From CAZPKH01 sp964587165 (GTDB lineage: Bacteria; Bacteroidota; Bacteroidia; Bacteroidales; Muribaculaceae): a DNA stretch of 64,000 nt. The stretch covers positions 9,812 through 73,811 of the forward strand of contig CAZPKH010000006.1 of the NCBI GenBank assembly GCA_964587165.1. Reading direction: 5' to 3'. Shown in pieces: positions 33,526 through 42,804 of this stretch (position 1 is the first letter of the stretch; the number at the start of each line of letters is the position of its first letter). Position numbers and translations under genes: made by a program. Under the pieces are notes generated by a model. That model saw nothing but the letters and a program-made list of their open reading frames with translations, did no database searches and had not been told where the DNA came from.

Positions 33526-35265
33526 ATGACTACAACAAATAATAATACACAGGTCTCTGCTCCGAAATTTCCGGAGCAGGTCACCGGAATGTACATCCTC
33601 GCCGAGTCGCTCCGTCGACTCGGCCTGATGGATGTGTTCGGCCTGGTGGGTATTCCCGTCACCGAGGCCGCCTACGCCATGCAGAAGATCGGCATGAATT
33701 TCTACGGATTCCGCTTTGAGCAGCAGGCCGGTATGGCTGCCGCTACATACGGCTATCTCACCAAGAAGCCCGGCGTGCTGCTGACAGTATCGTCGCTCGG
33801 GTTCCTCAACGGTCTTACCGCCACGGCCAACGCTACCGTAAACTGCTACCCGATGATTCAGATCTCGGGTGCCTCCGACCCGACTATGGTCGACATGAAC
33901 ATGGGCACATACGAACAGCTCGATCAGCTCAACACAGCGCGTCCGCTGGTCAAGGCTGCCTTCCGGTGCTCGTACGCCAAGGATATCCCTTCGGCTGTGG
34001 CCCGCGCTTACCGCGCCGCAGTGAGCGGTCGCCCCGGAGGTGTATATATCGATATGACAACTCCCGCTTTGGGCGAAGTGATGGATGCAAAAGATGCTGA
34101 GGCCCTCTTCTACACACCCGTCGATCTCTATTCGGAAACGGTGCCGAACGCCGAATCGGTGGATCGCGCTGTCGAGCTGCTCACCTCGGCCAAACGCCCT
34201 GCAATTCTGCTCGGCAAAGGCGCCGCCTACGCTCAGGTCGACGATAAGATCAAGACTCTGATCGAGACTTACAATATACCGTATCTCCCGATGTCGATGG
34301 CCAAAGGCCTGATGCCCGACGACGGCCCTCTGAGTGCGCTGAGCTGCCGCTCAACTATCATGGAGCAGGCCGACGTGGTGATGGTGATCGGAGCTCGTAT
34401 CAACTGGATGCTCTCGTTCGGTAAAGGGAAATGGAACCGTGACGGCAAGTTCATTCAGCTTGAGGTCGACCCTCAGGAGATAGACCGCAATGTGCCTATA
34501 GCCGCTCCGGTGGTGGGCGATATGGGCAAGTCGCTTGACCTGATTCTCGCAGGCCTTAAGGGTAAGACGATGAGTACTGACCCGACTTGGGTGCCCTCGC
34601 TTCAGAGCGAGACCAAGGCCAAGAACGAGAAATTCACCGCCCGTCTTGCCGATGCAGCCGCAGCGCAGCCGATGAATCATTGGAGCGCTCTGTCGGCCAT
34701 CAAGCCGGTGCTCGAAGCCAACCCCGACGTCCTGCTCGTCAACGAAGGTGCAAATACCCTCGACGATACCCGCGACTCGGTCAACATGTCGCTGCCGCGC
34801 CACCGCGTGGATTGTGCCACATGGTCGATCATGGGTATGGGTATGGGCTCGTGTGTCGGCGCAGCCGTCGCTACCGGCAAGAAGGTCGTGGCTGTGGAAG
34901 GCGACTCCGCTTTCGGATTCTCCGGCATGGATTTCGCCACCATCTGCCGCTACAAGCTCCCTGTCACGGTCGTGATATTCAATAATGGCGGTATTTATAA
35001 CGGTGTGGGTGTCAACCCCTCCGGCAGCGATGCTCCCGCTCCTACAACACTCGACATCAACGCACGCTACAATCTTATAGGCGAGGCATTCGGTGCCGAC
35101 AACTACCGTGTGGACAATGTGGCCGACCTGAAGAGTGCCCTCGAAGCCTCGATAGCATCCGGCCGTCCGACACTGATCGACGTGCAGCTCGCAGCCGATT
35201 CGGGTAAGGAGTCAGGCCATATCGGCTACCTCAACCCGACGCCGCTTATCAATTACACCGTCTGA
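33526..35265 (+). CDS. oxc: Oxalyl-CoA decarboxylase
   Basis: Thiamine-diphosphate enzyme that decarboxylates oxalyl-CoA to formyl-CoA and CO2, regenerating the frc donor. 579 residues. Activating Glu in FRFEQQAGMAAATYGYLTKK (~64), ThDP/Mg motif GDSAFGFSGMDFATICRY...NNGGIYNG (~460-490), which is very close to the known Oxalobacter sequence and unlike acetolactate synthases. Cytoplasmic. Together with frc this is the complete proton-consuming oxalate catabolic core. Confidence 0.95.
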   Translation: MTTTNNNTQVSAPKFPEQVTGMYILAESLRRLGLMDVFGLVGIPVTEAAYAMQKIGMNFYGFRFEQQAGMAAATYGYLTKKPGVLLTVSSLGFLNGLTATANATVNCYPMIQISGASDPTMVDMNMGTYEQLDQLNTARPLVKAAFRCSYAKDIPSAVARAYRAAVSGRPGGVYIDMTTPALGEVMDAKDAEALFYTPVDLYSETVPNAESVDRAVELLTSAKRPAILLGKGAAYAQVDDKIKTLIETYNIPYLPMSMAKGLMPDDGPLSALSCRSTIMEQADVVMVIGARINWMLSFGKGKWNRDGKFIQLEVDPQEIDRNVPIAAPVVGDMGKSLDLILAGLKGKTMSTDPTWVPSLQSETKAKNEKFTARLADAAAAQPMNHWSALSAIKPVLEANPDVLLVNEGANTLDDTRDSVNMSLPRHRVDCATWSIMGMGMGSCVGAAVATGKKVVAVEGDSAFGFSGMDFATICRYKLPVTVVIFNNGGIYNGVGVNPSGSDAPAPTTLDINARYNLIGEAFGADNYRVDNVADLKSALEASIASGRPTLIDVQLAADSGKESGHIGYLNPTPLINYTV

Positions 35266-35303
35266 TTGCTTGTATCATTAATCACCGTTAAAACTATATC
35301 AAT

Positions 35304-36278
35304 ATGGGTATATCACACGTGATCCTATATGCCATCGTCCCTATCATTGTAGTGATGCTGGCAGGCTTTATAGCCGGAAAGAAAGGAGCGTTTACGGGTG
35401 CCGACGCCAAAAAATTCAATAAGGTGGTGCTCGACTTCGCTCTCCCTGCAGCCTTGTTTATCTCTATTGTTCAGGCCTCCCGCGATGATCTGGCGAAGGA
35501 TATCAAGCTTACTCTGGTGTCGGTGATCGGCATCATGGCCTGCTTCATGGCTGTGTACTTCATTTTCAAATATTGTTTTAAGAAAAATACCGGCGCCGAC
35601 GCAGCCGTGTCGGCCTTGATCAGCGGTTCGCCGACTATCGGATTCCTCGGCTTCGCCGTGCTTGAGCCTATCTTCGGCACAACCCCCGCGGTGGCCCTGG
35701 TGGTGGCGATAGTAGGTATCGTGGTCAATGCCATCGGTATACCTGTCGGACTGTCGCTGATGAACGCTTCGCTGGCCAAACAGAACCCCTCAAAAGCGAA
35801 AAAGAGCAACCCCTGGAAGCCTGTGCTTCACGCATTGGCTCAGCCGGTGGCATGGGCTCCAATCCTTGCCGTGGTATGGGTGCTTGCAGGTATCCCCTGG
35901 CCCAAAGAGCTGTCGCCTTCGTTCGACCTTATAGCAAAGGCCAACGCTTCGATGGCGGTATTCTCCGCCGGTATCACCCTCTCGGCCATCAAGCTGCAGA
36001 TCAACTGGCAGGCTGTGCTCGGTTCGATCATGAAGATGGTAGTGATGCCCGCCGTGGTTCTGGTGCTCGGTATCCTCTTCGGTATGGATCCGTTCAACCT
36101 CAAGATGCTCGTAGTAGCCGCCGCTCTTCCCCCGGCATTCTCCGGCATAATTATCGCCGACGAGTACGATACTTATGTGTCGACCGGTACGTCGTCGCTC
36201 ACCCTTTCGGTGATACTATTCATCGGGTTCTGCCCGTTGTGGATATGGCTCACAGATCTCTGTCTGGCAGCATTCTGA
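35304..36278 (+). CDS. AEC-family transporter, probable oxalate/formate carrier
   Basis: 324 residues, about ten membrane segments in two halves, auxin-efflux-carrier family. It is the third gene after frc and oxc; in E. coli the same order exists as yfdW (frc), yfdU (oxc), yfdV (AEC transporter). It may import oxalate and/or export formate, but substrate is inferred only from context. No OxlT-type major-facilitator antiporter is in the window. Ends just before a strong terminator. Confidence 0.88.
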   Translation: MGISHVILYAIVPIIVVMLAGFIAGKKGAFTGADAKKFNKVVLDFALPAALFISIVQASRDDLAKDIKLTLVSVIGIMACFMAVYFIFKYCFKKNTGADAAVSALISGSPTIGFLGFAVLEPIFGTTPAVALVVAIVGIVVNAIGIPVGLSLMNASLAKQNPSKAKKSNPWKPVLHALAQPVAWAPILAVVWVLAGIPWPKELSPSFDLIAKANASMAVFSAGITLSAIKLQINWQAVLGSIMKMVVMPAVVLVLGILFGMDPFNLKMLVVAAALPPAFSGIIIADEYDTYVSTGTSSLTLSVILFIGFCPLWIWLTDLCLAAF

Positions 36279-36299
36279 TCTGATATGCTGCTCAGCACA

Positions 36300-36335
36300 C
36301 AGGCCCGGCTTCGCAATGATGCGAGACCGGGCCTG
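36300..36335. terminator. Bidirectional terminator after the oxalate cassette
   Basis: CAGGCCCGG / CCGGGCCTG outer stem continued inside by TCGCA/TGCGA with ATGA loop. Lies between the transporter and the convergent SPOR lipoprotein gene. Confidence 0.87.
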
Positions 36336-36348
36336 AGTGTATATAGTA

Positions 36349-36879
36349 TCAGCGTACAGTCTGAGCGGGGCGGAGCACCCAGGGGCAGGGCGGACGCATT
36401 ATGACGGATGTGTCGGTGCTCACTTCTCTCAGCGAGCGGAGGGCATCGACCGCCATTGAAGTGGGGTAGAGCCCCACGAAATATTCGGGCACATTGTTGT
36501 GGAGTATCACCGGCGAGTGGCCGTGCCGGATCAATCGCTGCGACATGGCTCGGGCATTGAATATCTGGCGGAACTGCCCCACGATGATGTAGAAAGGCTC
36601 AAGTCTGGGGAGCGGCGTCGTGTCGGATGGCGAAATGCGGTCGGGGTGCACGTAGTCGATACGGGCTGTCAGAGTATCGGCGCCCACGACGTAGCGCTTC
36701 AGCCGGCCCTGGGTGTAGAAGTCGCCGGTGAGGAGCGAATCTTCGGCAGTGCGCTCCGATTGTATCTTCTCGACGATTTTATCGTACGACTTCCGGTAAT
36801 TTTTCTCGCTTGTCTTGCAGGCTGTGGGGCCCAGCATCAGAAAGGCTGCCGCCGCCAAGGCTATGGTCGATTTTTTCAT
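36349..36879 (-). CDS. SPOR-domain lipoprotein
   Basis: 176 residues. Signal peptide MKKSTIALAAAAFLMLGPTAC with a likely acylated Cys; the start at 36879 is chosen because it begins the signal. The C-terminal ~75 residues (FYIIVGQFRQIFNARAMSQRLIRHG...) match a SPOR domain, the peptidoglycan-binding module of division proteins. Overlaps the upstream phosphoesterase gene by 4 bp. A second SPOR protein is at 4.5 kb. Confidence 0.83.
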   Translation of the reverse strand: MKKSTIALAAAAFLMLGPTACKTSEKNYRKSYDKIVEKIQSERTAEDSLLTGDFYTQGRLKRYVVGADTLTARIDYVHPDRISPSDTTPLPRLEPFYIIVGQFRQIFNARAMSQRLIRHGHSPVILHNNVPEYFVGLYPTSMAVDALRSLREVSTDTSVIMRPPCPWVLRPAQTVR

Positions 36880-37388
36880 GATGATTGTTTCAGAGTGTTG
36901 GTTAGTTCGATTACTTCGAGGTCGACCACGGCGCCGCGGTCGACTACGGCACGCACCAATGTGCGCACCTTCTGCCATCCGTGCACGCCGGCGGCTCCCG
37001 GATTGATATGCAGCAGCCCGAGCTGATTGTCGGGCATCACTTTGAGGATATGCGAGTGGCCGTCGACCATCAGGCCGATGCGATGCTCCTGCAGCAGCCG
37101 TCGCATCCCCGGCGCATAGCGGCCAGGGTACCCTCCGATGTGGGTCAGGAGCACCCGGAGCCCTTCTATTTCAAATTCGAGCAGCGGCGAGCAGCGGCGG
37201 CACACCTCGCCGTGGTCGATATTTCCGCACACGGCGCGTACTGTCGGAGCTATCTGCTCCAGACGGTGTATTATGTCGATATGCCCCACGTCGCCGGCAT
37301 GCCATATCTCTTGGCATCCGGCCAGATGCGTGGCGTAGCGGTCGTCCCAGGTAGAGTGGGTGTCGGAGAGTATGCCTATGCGTGTCAT
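36876..37388 (-). CDS. YfcE/MJ0936-type metallophosphoesterase
   Basis: 170 residues. All calcineurin-like motifs are in order: GILSDTHS (D-x-H), IWHAGDVGH (GD), AVCGNIDH (GN), LLTHIGG (H) and VDGHSH (GH-x-H). Small cytoplasmic di-metal phosphodiesterase; physiological substrate unknown for most of the family. Overlaps both neighbours by 4 bp in a minus-strand operon with the GH13 and SPOR genes. Confidence 0.92.
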   Translation of the reverse strand: MTRIGILSDTHSTWDDRYATHLAGCQEIWHAGDVGHIDIIHRLEQIAPTVRAVCGNIDHGEVCRRCSPLLEFEIEGLRVLLTHIGGYPGRYAPGMRRLLQEHRIGLMVDGHSHILKVMPDNQLGLLHINPGAAGVHGWQKVRTLVRAVVDRGAVVDLEVIELTNTLKQSS

Positions 37389-39265
37389 TCCTTTACGGGT
37401 TCGAGAATCAGGATCTCGCGCGGGCCGAAGGTCATCTCAGGCTCGATGGTCACTGTCCGGCCTGTGAGCATATCGCGGCGCACCGATCCGTAGGGCAGTA
37501 TCTCGAGGGTGCGGTCCATCTCGACGGTGTTGTCGGAGTCGTTGCCGTTCATCATCACGATCACTTCGCGGCCGTCGGGCAGAGCGCGCTGATAGGTGTA
37601 GATACCGTTCTGAGGCATGAAATGCTTCAGCGATCCGCGTGCTATCACATCGTTGCCGCGGCGCCACTGCAGCAGCTTCTGCATGAACTCAAACGCTTCC
37701 TGCTGCTTGGGGGTACGTCCTCCGGGGGTGAAAGCATCGACAGTGTCGCCTTCGAATCCGCCGGGCATATCGAGGCGTACGAAACCGTCAGACCCCTCTT
37801 TTGAGCCGTGCATCAGCAGCTCGGTGCCGTAATATATCTGCGGTATACCGCGGGAGGTGAGCAGAAACGTAACGGCCTGTTTCCACGATCCCAGATCGTC
37901 GGGCTCGGCGAGCAGAAATCGGTCGGTGTCGTGATTGTCGAGGAAGGTGAGTATATGCTGCGGGTCGGGGAACAGATAGTCGAGTGCAAGGTGATCGTAC
38001 ACCACGTTCAGACCGTTCCACGGATCGGTCTGCTCGTTGAAAGCCTCGCGGGCTTTGATCGATAGCACGAAGTCCATCACGGTAGGCAGCTCGGAGTCTG
38101 GGCCGGGGTTTACTTTCGATCCGCGCTGCCAGAACGCTTCGCCCCCCTCGTTGCCGTACCAACATTCGCCCACGATATTGAAGTTGGGGTATTCACGCTC
38201 CACGGCGCGTATCCACTGAGCCATCCCCTCAAGGTCGGCATAGGGGTGGGTGTCCATGCGTATGCCGTCGATTTTTGATTCTTCGATCCACCAGATGGAG
38301 TTCTGTATCAGATACTTCATCAGATAAGGGTTGCGCTGGTTGAGGTCGGGCATCGCTTCGACAAACCATCCGTCGGTGGTGCGCCGGCGGTCGTAGTCGG
38401 ATGCGTAGGGGTCGTGGATGGTCGAGAGGCGGTAGTTGGTCTGCACGTATCCGTCGGCGAAGTTATACCAGTCGGCCGACGGACGGTTTTCAAACCATGG
38501 GTGCGAAGATCCCGAATGGTTGAATATCATATCCATCACCACCTTCAGGCCGCGTGCGTGGGCATCGGCCACCAGTTCGTTCCACTCCCGGTTTGAGCCG
38601 AAGCGCGGGTCTACGCGGTAATAGTCGGTGGTGGCGTAGCCGTGGTACGATCCGCCGGGCATATCGTTTTCGAGCACCGGGTTCACCCAGATTGCCGTCA
38701 CGCCGAGAGAGTCTACATAGTCGAGGTGGCGGCGTATGCCGGCTATATCGCCGCCGTGGCGACCGTTGGGGTCGGTGCGGTCAGATCCGATTTTGTGGCG
38801 GAGTGTGGCGGTGCGTTCGGCGTCGGGCTCGCTGCCGCCGCGGGCAAATCGGTCGGGCATGATGAGGTAGAGCACATCCGAGGCATCAAATCCGGCGTAA
38901 TCCTCGGGGCGGCGGTCGCGTGCGCGTAGCTGATATGTCACGTCGGCATGACGCTTGCCGGAGGCAAACCGCAGCTCTACATCGCCGGGGGCGGCATCGG
39001 GCGAAATCTTCACATCGACAAAAAGGTAATCGGGGCTGTCGAGGCGCGTCTGCCCGGCAATCTCAACACCGGGATACGGAGTGCGTATCGATGCCGAGGC
39101 ATCCCCGATGCCGGGACCGTATACCATAAGCTGAAGCGTGTCGGCCGCCATACCCACCCACCAGTGCGGAGGGTCGATGCGGTCGATCTTCAGACCTTTA
39201 GCCTGAGATTGCGAAAAGAGCGACGAGAGAAGCATGATGATTGCTGTGAAAACCGTTTTGTTCAT
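37385..39265 (-). CDS. GH13 alpha-glucanase (SusA/neopullulanase-like), exported
   Basis: 626 residues. Signal peptide from the ATG at 39265 (MNKTVFTAIIMLLSSLFSQS). An N-terminal Ig-like cyclomaltodextrinase domain (~25-115) precedes the GH13 barrel: nucleophile Asp in DGIRMDTHPY (~330), acid/base Glu in NIVGECWYG (~365), transition-state Asp in FLDNHDTDRF (~435), then a C-terminal beta domain. Layout and length match Bacteroides SusA, a periplasmic neopullulanase acting on malto-oligosaccharides. No susC/susD homologue lies beside it. Shares a base (TAATG) with the upstream lipoprotein gene. Confidence 0.92.
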   Translation of the reverse strand: MNKTVFTAIIMLLSSLFSQSQAKGLKIDRIDPPHWWVGMAADTLQLMVYGPGIGDASASIRTPYPGVEIAGQTRLDSPDYLFVDVKISPDAAPGDVELRFASGKRHADVTYQLRARDRRPEDYAGFDASDVLYLIMPDRFARGGSEPDAERTATLRHKIGSDRTDPNGRHGGDIAGIRRHLDYVDSLGVTAIWVNPVLENDMPGGSYHGYATTDYYRVDPRFGSNREWNELVADAHARGLKVVMDMIFNHSGSSHPWFENRPSADWYNFADGYVQTNYRLSTIHDPYASDYDRRRTTDGWFVEAMPDLNQRNPYLMKYLIQNSIWWIEESKIDGIRMDTHPYADLEGMAQWIRAVEREYPNFNIVGECWYGNEGGEAFWQRGSKVNPGPDSELPTVMDFVLSIKAREAFNEQTDPWNGLNVVYDHLALDYLFPDPQHILTFLDNHDTDRFLLAEPDDLGSWKQAVTFLLTSRGIPQIYYGTELLMHGSKEGSDGFVRLDMPGGFEGDTVDAFTPGGRTPKQQEAFEFMQKLLQWRRGNDVIARGSLKHFMPQNGIYTYQRALPDGREVIVMMNGNDSDNTVEMDRTLEILPYGSVRRDMLTGRTVTIEPEMTFGPREILILEPVKE

Positions 39266-41463
39266 TATCGTATTTTGATTAGTCTGATCGATTTGATCAG
39301 CACCGTAGATTCCTGTGTTCCGGGCACTATGCAGTAGGGCACTATATAGTCGAGCCCGATGGTATTGATGCCGCGGTCGAGGCGCACTATGTGGCCGTTG
39401 GAGTATGCACCTACGGTCCACACTCCGGGTGTCACACTCGGCATAATCACCGCGCCGGCGCGGTTGCCGTTCACTATCAGGGAGCGGATGGCACAGTAGC
39501 CGGGGAAATTGCCGTTGGCGTAGCGCACGTCGATCAGGTAGTCGCCCGGGTGCGTCACATTGCATTCGGCGGCAAAATGTGTATTGTAGGTATCTGTGAG
39601 TTTCACCATACGGGCATCGAAATCAGCGTCGGCTATCAGCCCCGAGCCGCCTTGTGCCCAATGGGCGGCTTCGAGTGTTATGACAGCCGGAGAGTTGTAC
39701 CACAGCAGAGGCTTGGATGTGAATCCCTCCGTTTCAGCTTCGGCCGAAACGGCTATCGAGATAGCGCGGTCGGCAAACGGCAGGGGCCACGAAGGGCGCT
39801 CGGCGCGGGTGTAGCGTATGCCGTCGCGCCATCGCGTGTAGGTGAGGGCCGGATCAAAATCGAGTATCGACACGAGCGTCGATGCCGAATCTATCGTAAC
39901 CGCCGGTGTCGGAGGCAGGCAGCTTCGATCGGGCAGCTTTTCAGGGTCGGCAGGCCATGTGGCATTACCTGTCATCACAATGTCGATATTGTGGTGTCCG
40001 GCGATGTCGGCAGGCACGAAAGCTTTGCGCGCCGGCACTCCGTCGATACTGAAAGTGGCAATGCGGTTGCCGGTGCCGTGTATCGCTACCGACAGCGATG
40101 CGTCGCGGTATCTTAATGTAGAGAAATATTTCTCTTGATTGAAAGCCAGCGGTACGACGGGGTGAAACTCGATGCCGTCGGGGGTGAGGCGTATGCCGGC
40201 AAGTACGCGAAGGAAAGTGGCTAGGCGCCCCGCCGCAGCGTCGGCTCGGGCTGTCGAGGCCGTATCGGGAGGTAGGGCGCGTCCGGTGAATGGGTCGATG
40301 GGCGCCGCTTGCCCCATATTGATCGACTGAGCAGCCATCTGAGCAGCTATAGCCTGAGTGAGGGGGCTTGCCGACGGATATTGCGCGGCAGCCAGGATGT
40401 AGAGCGCCTGAGTGTCGGGCGATGTGCGCAGGGTGCAGGTAGAATCAGTGGCCGGGTATGTGTCGGGCACGCCGTACGGTGCCGAGGCAATCTTGCGGAG
40501 CATCTTGTCGGCCATTGCCGGTATTGCGACGCCGCTGAGCACGGCAAGAGCCTGCCCGGCATTGTCGACCACCGGACTCTGCACCGGGAATGGAGCACCG
40601 TAGAGTGCCGAAGAGTATAGGCCGGCTGCCGGATTCCACAGGTTGAGGTTTATGTTGCGGCGCAGGCGCTCGGCTATCTGCGAATATCGTTTTACGGCTG
40701 TCGAGTCGATCTTCTCCGAAAGAGTGGCCATGATCGAGAAGGCGGTGGCATAGTTTACGTTCGAGGCCAGTGTCTGCGAGTCGAAAAGGTCGATCTGACG
40801 CGCCCATGCGGGATAGATGCGCTGAGCGTCGTGCAGGGCGCACGGAGAGCCGTGCATCAGCCCGGTTGTTCCGTCGTACAGGGTGTGGGTGTCGTCGGCC
40901 AATGTGAGGCGGGCTACTTCGTATAGCTCCCTCATCCAGCTCTCCGACCCGGTGGCGAGATATACCTCGTAGGCCGCCGCGATCCACTCTATGCGGTCGG
41001 CACACACAGGCCAGGGAGCGTCGTCGGAGGGCATGATCCGGCCACCGCGCACACGGCTGCGCAGCGACTGCATGGCCACTTGCGGATCGAGCAGCGCGCC
41101 GCTGAGACGGATGGCGCGCGGCGACATGCTCCGGGCTTCGGCTATGGAGCTGATGTCCATATTGTAAAGCGCGTCGGGCAGCTTCATGCCTACGGTAGCC
41201 CGGGGGTAGCGTGTGGAGATCTCGCCGATATGCCAGTGGGCGGCTTCGGTCGAGTCGGGGTGCCACACAATGATATGCATCGATGATGTGGCGCGCGCCA
41301 GAGTGCGCCCGGAGGCATCTACAAGCGAGTCGGCGCACAGGGTGTATTGCCCCGGTGATGTGTATATCACCTCGCCTTCGGGTATCTTGCTGCTGCACGC
41401 CGCTGCGGCCGCGATTGTAATCGCAGCGACAAGCATCCGGACAATATCGGCGGGTGAACTCAT
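39265..41463 (-). CDS. Large lipoprotein with (alpha/alpha)6-barrel-like and carbohydrate-binding-like regions
   Basis: 732 residues from the ATG at 41463. Lipobox AAAACSS near residue 22. The ~120-450 region has the repeating W/Y-rich helices of MGH1/GH63/GH37-type barrels (WPVCADRIEWIAAAYEVYLA; LMHGSPCALHDAQRIYPAW; NLWNPAAGLYSSALYG). The last ~150 residues look like a beta-sandwich (YLIDVRYANGNFPGYCAIRS). Probably a surface or periplasmic glycoside hydrolase acting with the downstream GH13, but I cannot place it in a named family. Coupled to GH13 by TAATG. Confidence 0.72.
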   Translation of the reverse strand: MSSPADIVRMLVAAITIAAAAACSSKIPEGEVIYTSPGQYTLCADSLVDASGRTLARATSSMHIIVWHPDSTEAAHWHIGEISTRYPRATVGMKLPDALYNMDISSIAEARSMSPRAIRLSGALLDPQVAMQSLRSRVRGGRIMPSDDAPWPVCADRIEWIAAAYEVYLATGSESWMRELYEVARLTLADDTHTLYDGTTGLMHGSPCALHDAQRIYPAWARQIDLFDSQTLASNVNYATAFSIMATLSEKIDSTAVKRYSQIAERLRRNINLNLWNPAAGLYSSALYGAPFPVQSPVVDNAGQALAVLSGVAIPAMADKMLRKIASAPYGVPDTYPATDSTCTLRTSPDTQALYILAAAQYPSASPLTQAIAAQMAAQSINMGQAAPIDPFTGRALPPDTASTARADAAAGRLATFLRVLAGIRLTPDGIEFHPVVPLAFNQEKYFSTLRYRDASLSVAIHGTGNRIATFSIDGVPARKAFVPADIAGHHNIDIVMTGNATWPADPEKLPDRSCLPPTPAVTIDSASTLVSILDFDPALTYTRWRDGIRYTRAERPSWPLPFADRAISIAVSAEAETEGFTSKPLLWYNSPAVITLEAAHWAQGGSGLIADADFDARMVKLTDTYNTHFAAECNVTHPGDYLIDVRYANGNFPGYCAIRSLIVNGNRAGAVIMPSVTPGVWTVGAYSNGHIVRLDRGINTIGLDYIVPYCIVPGTQESTVLIKSIRLIKIR

Positions 41464-41471
41464 ACGTGCTG

Positions 41472-42080
41472 TCAGAGGCCGGTGACACGTCCGGGATTTG
41501 ACTTGATAAACTCTTTCCACGACTTGGCGCCCTTGACCTTTTGTATCGGCTTCGTGCTCTCGTAGTGGTGGCATAGCGCCACGGCAAGTGCATCGGTGGC
41601 ATCAAGCTCGGGCGGAAGGGCGGCAGGGTCGAGCTGCAGAATGCGTATCAGCATCTGCTGTACCTGCTCTTTTGAGGCTGCGCCGGTGCCGGTGATAGCC
41701 ATTTTGACTGATCGCGGTTCGTACTCGGCTATAGGGATGTCGCGATGCAACGCGGCCGCCATGGCAACACCTTGAGCTCGCCCTAACTTGAGCATCGACT
41801 GCACGTTCTTGCCGAAGAATGGGGCCTCGATAGCCATCTCGTCGGGGAGATATTGCGCAACAAGGCCGCTTACGCGCTCGAATATACGGTTCAGGCGCAG
41901 GTAGTGGCTCTCTAACTTGTTGAGCCTGATCACCCCTAAGGCCACCGTGTGAGGCTTCCCGCGGAGTATGCCGAGCACGCCGTACCCCATCACATTTGTG
42001 CCGGGGTCGATGCCTATTATTATGCGTTCCCACTCCCGCAGATGCGGTGCGGGGGTTATGCCGTCAGGAGTATCAGTCAT
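41472..42080 (-). CDS. ruvC: Crossover junction endodeoxyribonuclease RuvC
   Basis: Resolves Holliday junctions. 202 residues; catalytic acidic residues are visible: GIDPGTNVMGYG (first Asp), AIEAPFFGKNVQS (Glu), ELDATDALAVALCH (last Asp pair). The protein has a ~18-residue N-terminal extension before the usual IIIGIDPG start; an internal start is not obvious. Overlaps DUF4286 by 8 bp, a pairing common in Bacteroidetes. RuvA/B are not here. Confidence 0.95.
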   Translation of the reverse strand: MTDTPDGITPAPHLREWERIIIGIDPGTNVMGYGVLGILRGKPHTVALGVIRLNKLESHYLRLNRIFERVSGLVAQYLPDEMAIEAPFFGKNVQSMLKLGRAQGVAMAAALHRDIPIAEYEPRSVKMAITGTGAASKEQVQQMLIRILQLDPAALPPELDATDALAVALCHHYESTKPIQKVKGAKSWKEFIKSNPGRVTGL

Positions 42081-42369
42081 CTTCGGGGATGAGTATGTGC
42101 ATCGGTGTAGTGAAATGTACTATTCGGCCTTCGGCGCTTATGCGCGAGGCAAATCCGGTGAGAGCTTCGACGGCTTTGCTGTCGAGGCGAGGAGTGCGTA
42201 TCTGCAATGCGTACGACCGCTGGCCCGGCTCGGTTTCGACAAGCACGCGAGACAGTGTGGGGCTGATTCCCCCGGCAGCTTCGAGCTCGGGGATAATTCG
42301 GCCGACAGCTTCGGTGAAGGCCGCAGAGTCGGCGTCGGTCATTACGAATGTTGTGTTTACAATATACAT
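42073..42369 (-). CDS. DUF4286 family protein
   Basis: 98 residues, ferredoxin-like small protein starting MYIVNTTFVM, typical of DUF4286. No signal or membrane segment. Function unknown; conserved next to ruvC in this phylum. Upstream GYF gene is 27 bp away. Confidence 0.82.
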   Translation of the reverse strand: MYIVNTTFVMTDADSAAFTEAVGRIIPELEAAGGISPTLSRVLVETEPGQRSYALQIRTPRLDSKAVEALTGFASRISAEGRIVHFTTPMHILIPEDD

Positions 42370-42396
42370 ATCGGGTAGCGGAGAGCGGCTTGGCGA

Positions 42397-42795
42397 TCAG
42401 AGCATGGCGGAGAGCACGGCAGTGCCGGCTATGCGTATCGCCGTGGCAATAAGTATGGTGGCTAAAATGGCCGAGACGGCAATGGCAAAGCGTGAGTGTG
42501 GAGTGGGGGCTTTCCCTTCAGTGGCCGGCACGGGCGGGGGTGGGGTAGGAGCATATTGTGCCGCAGGCTCGGCCGGGTGTGGTGACTCGGCTTCGGCTTC
42601 AGCTTCAGCTTCAGACTCTACAGCAGGAGTAATGAATATGCGCTGCAGCTCGTCGACACGTCCGGCTTCGATCCATTCGGAGCGCTCGTCGATCCACACG
42701 GGCGTGTCGGTAGCTATGCCCCGGAGCTGCAGCTCGGAGGCGGTAAAAGGTCCGGCAGGGACGCCGCTCTCAATTATATAATAGGATGTCTGCAT
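42397..42795 (-). CDS. GYF-like (DUF4339) domain membrane protein
   Basis: 132 residues. N-terminal GYF_2/DUF4339 module (YYIIESGVPAGPFTASELQ...TPVWIDERSEW, ~1-52), an acidic spacer with Glu-Ala repeats encoded by TTCGGC/TTCAGC-type hexamers (42594-42617), a Pro-rich stretch, and one C-terminal membrane segment (~103-122). GYF-type domains bind proline-rich peptides; here likely a tail-anchored protein of unknown role. Confidence 0.78.
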   Translation of the reverse strand: MQTSYYIIESGVPAGPFTASELQLRGIATDTPVWIDERSEWIEAGRVDELQRIFITPAVESEAEAEAEAESPHPAEPAAQYAPTPPPPVPATEGKAPTPHSRFAIAVSAILATILIATAIRIAGTAVLSAML

Positions 42796-42804
42796 ATCGT
42801 GTTA

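Noticed and set aside
42594..42617. Hexamer microsatellite as a phase-variation switch
   Set aside because: Units of six bases encode Glu-Ala and keep the reading frame whatever the copy number.
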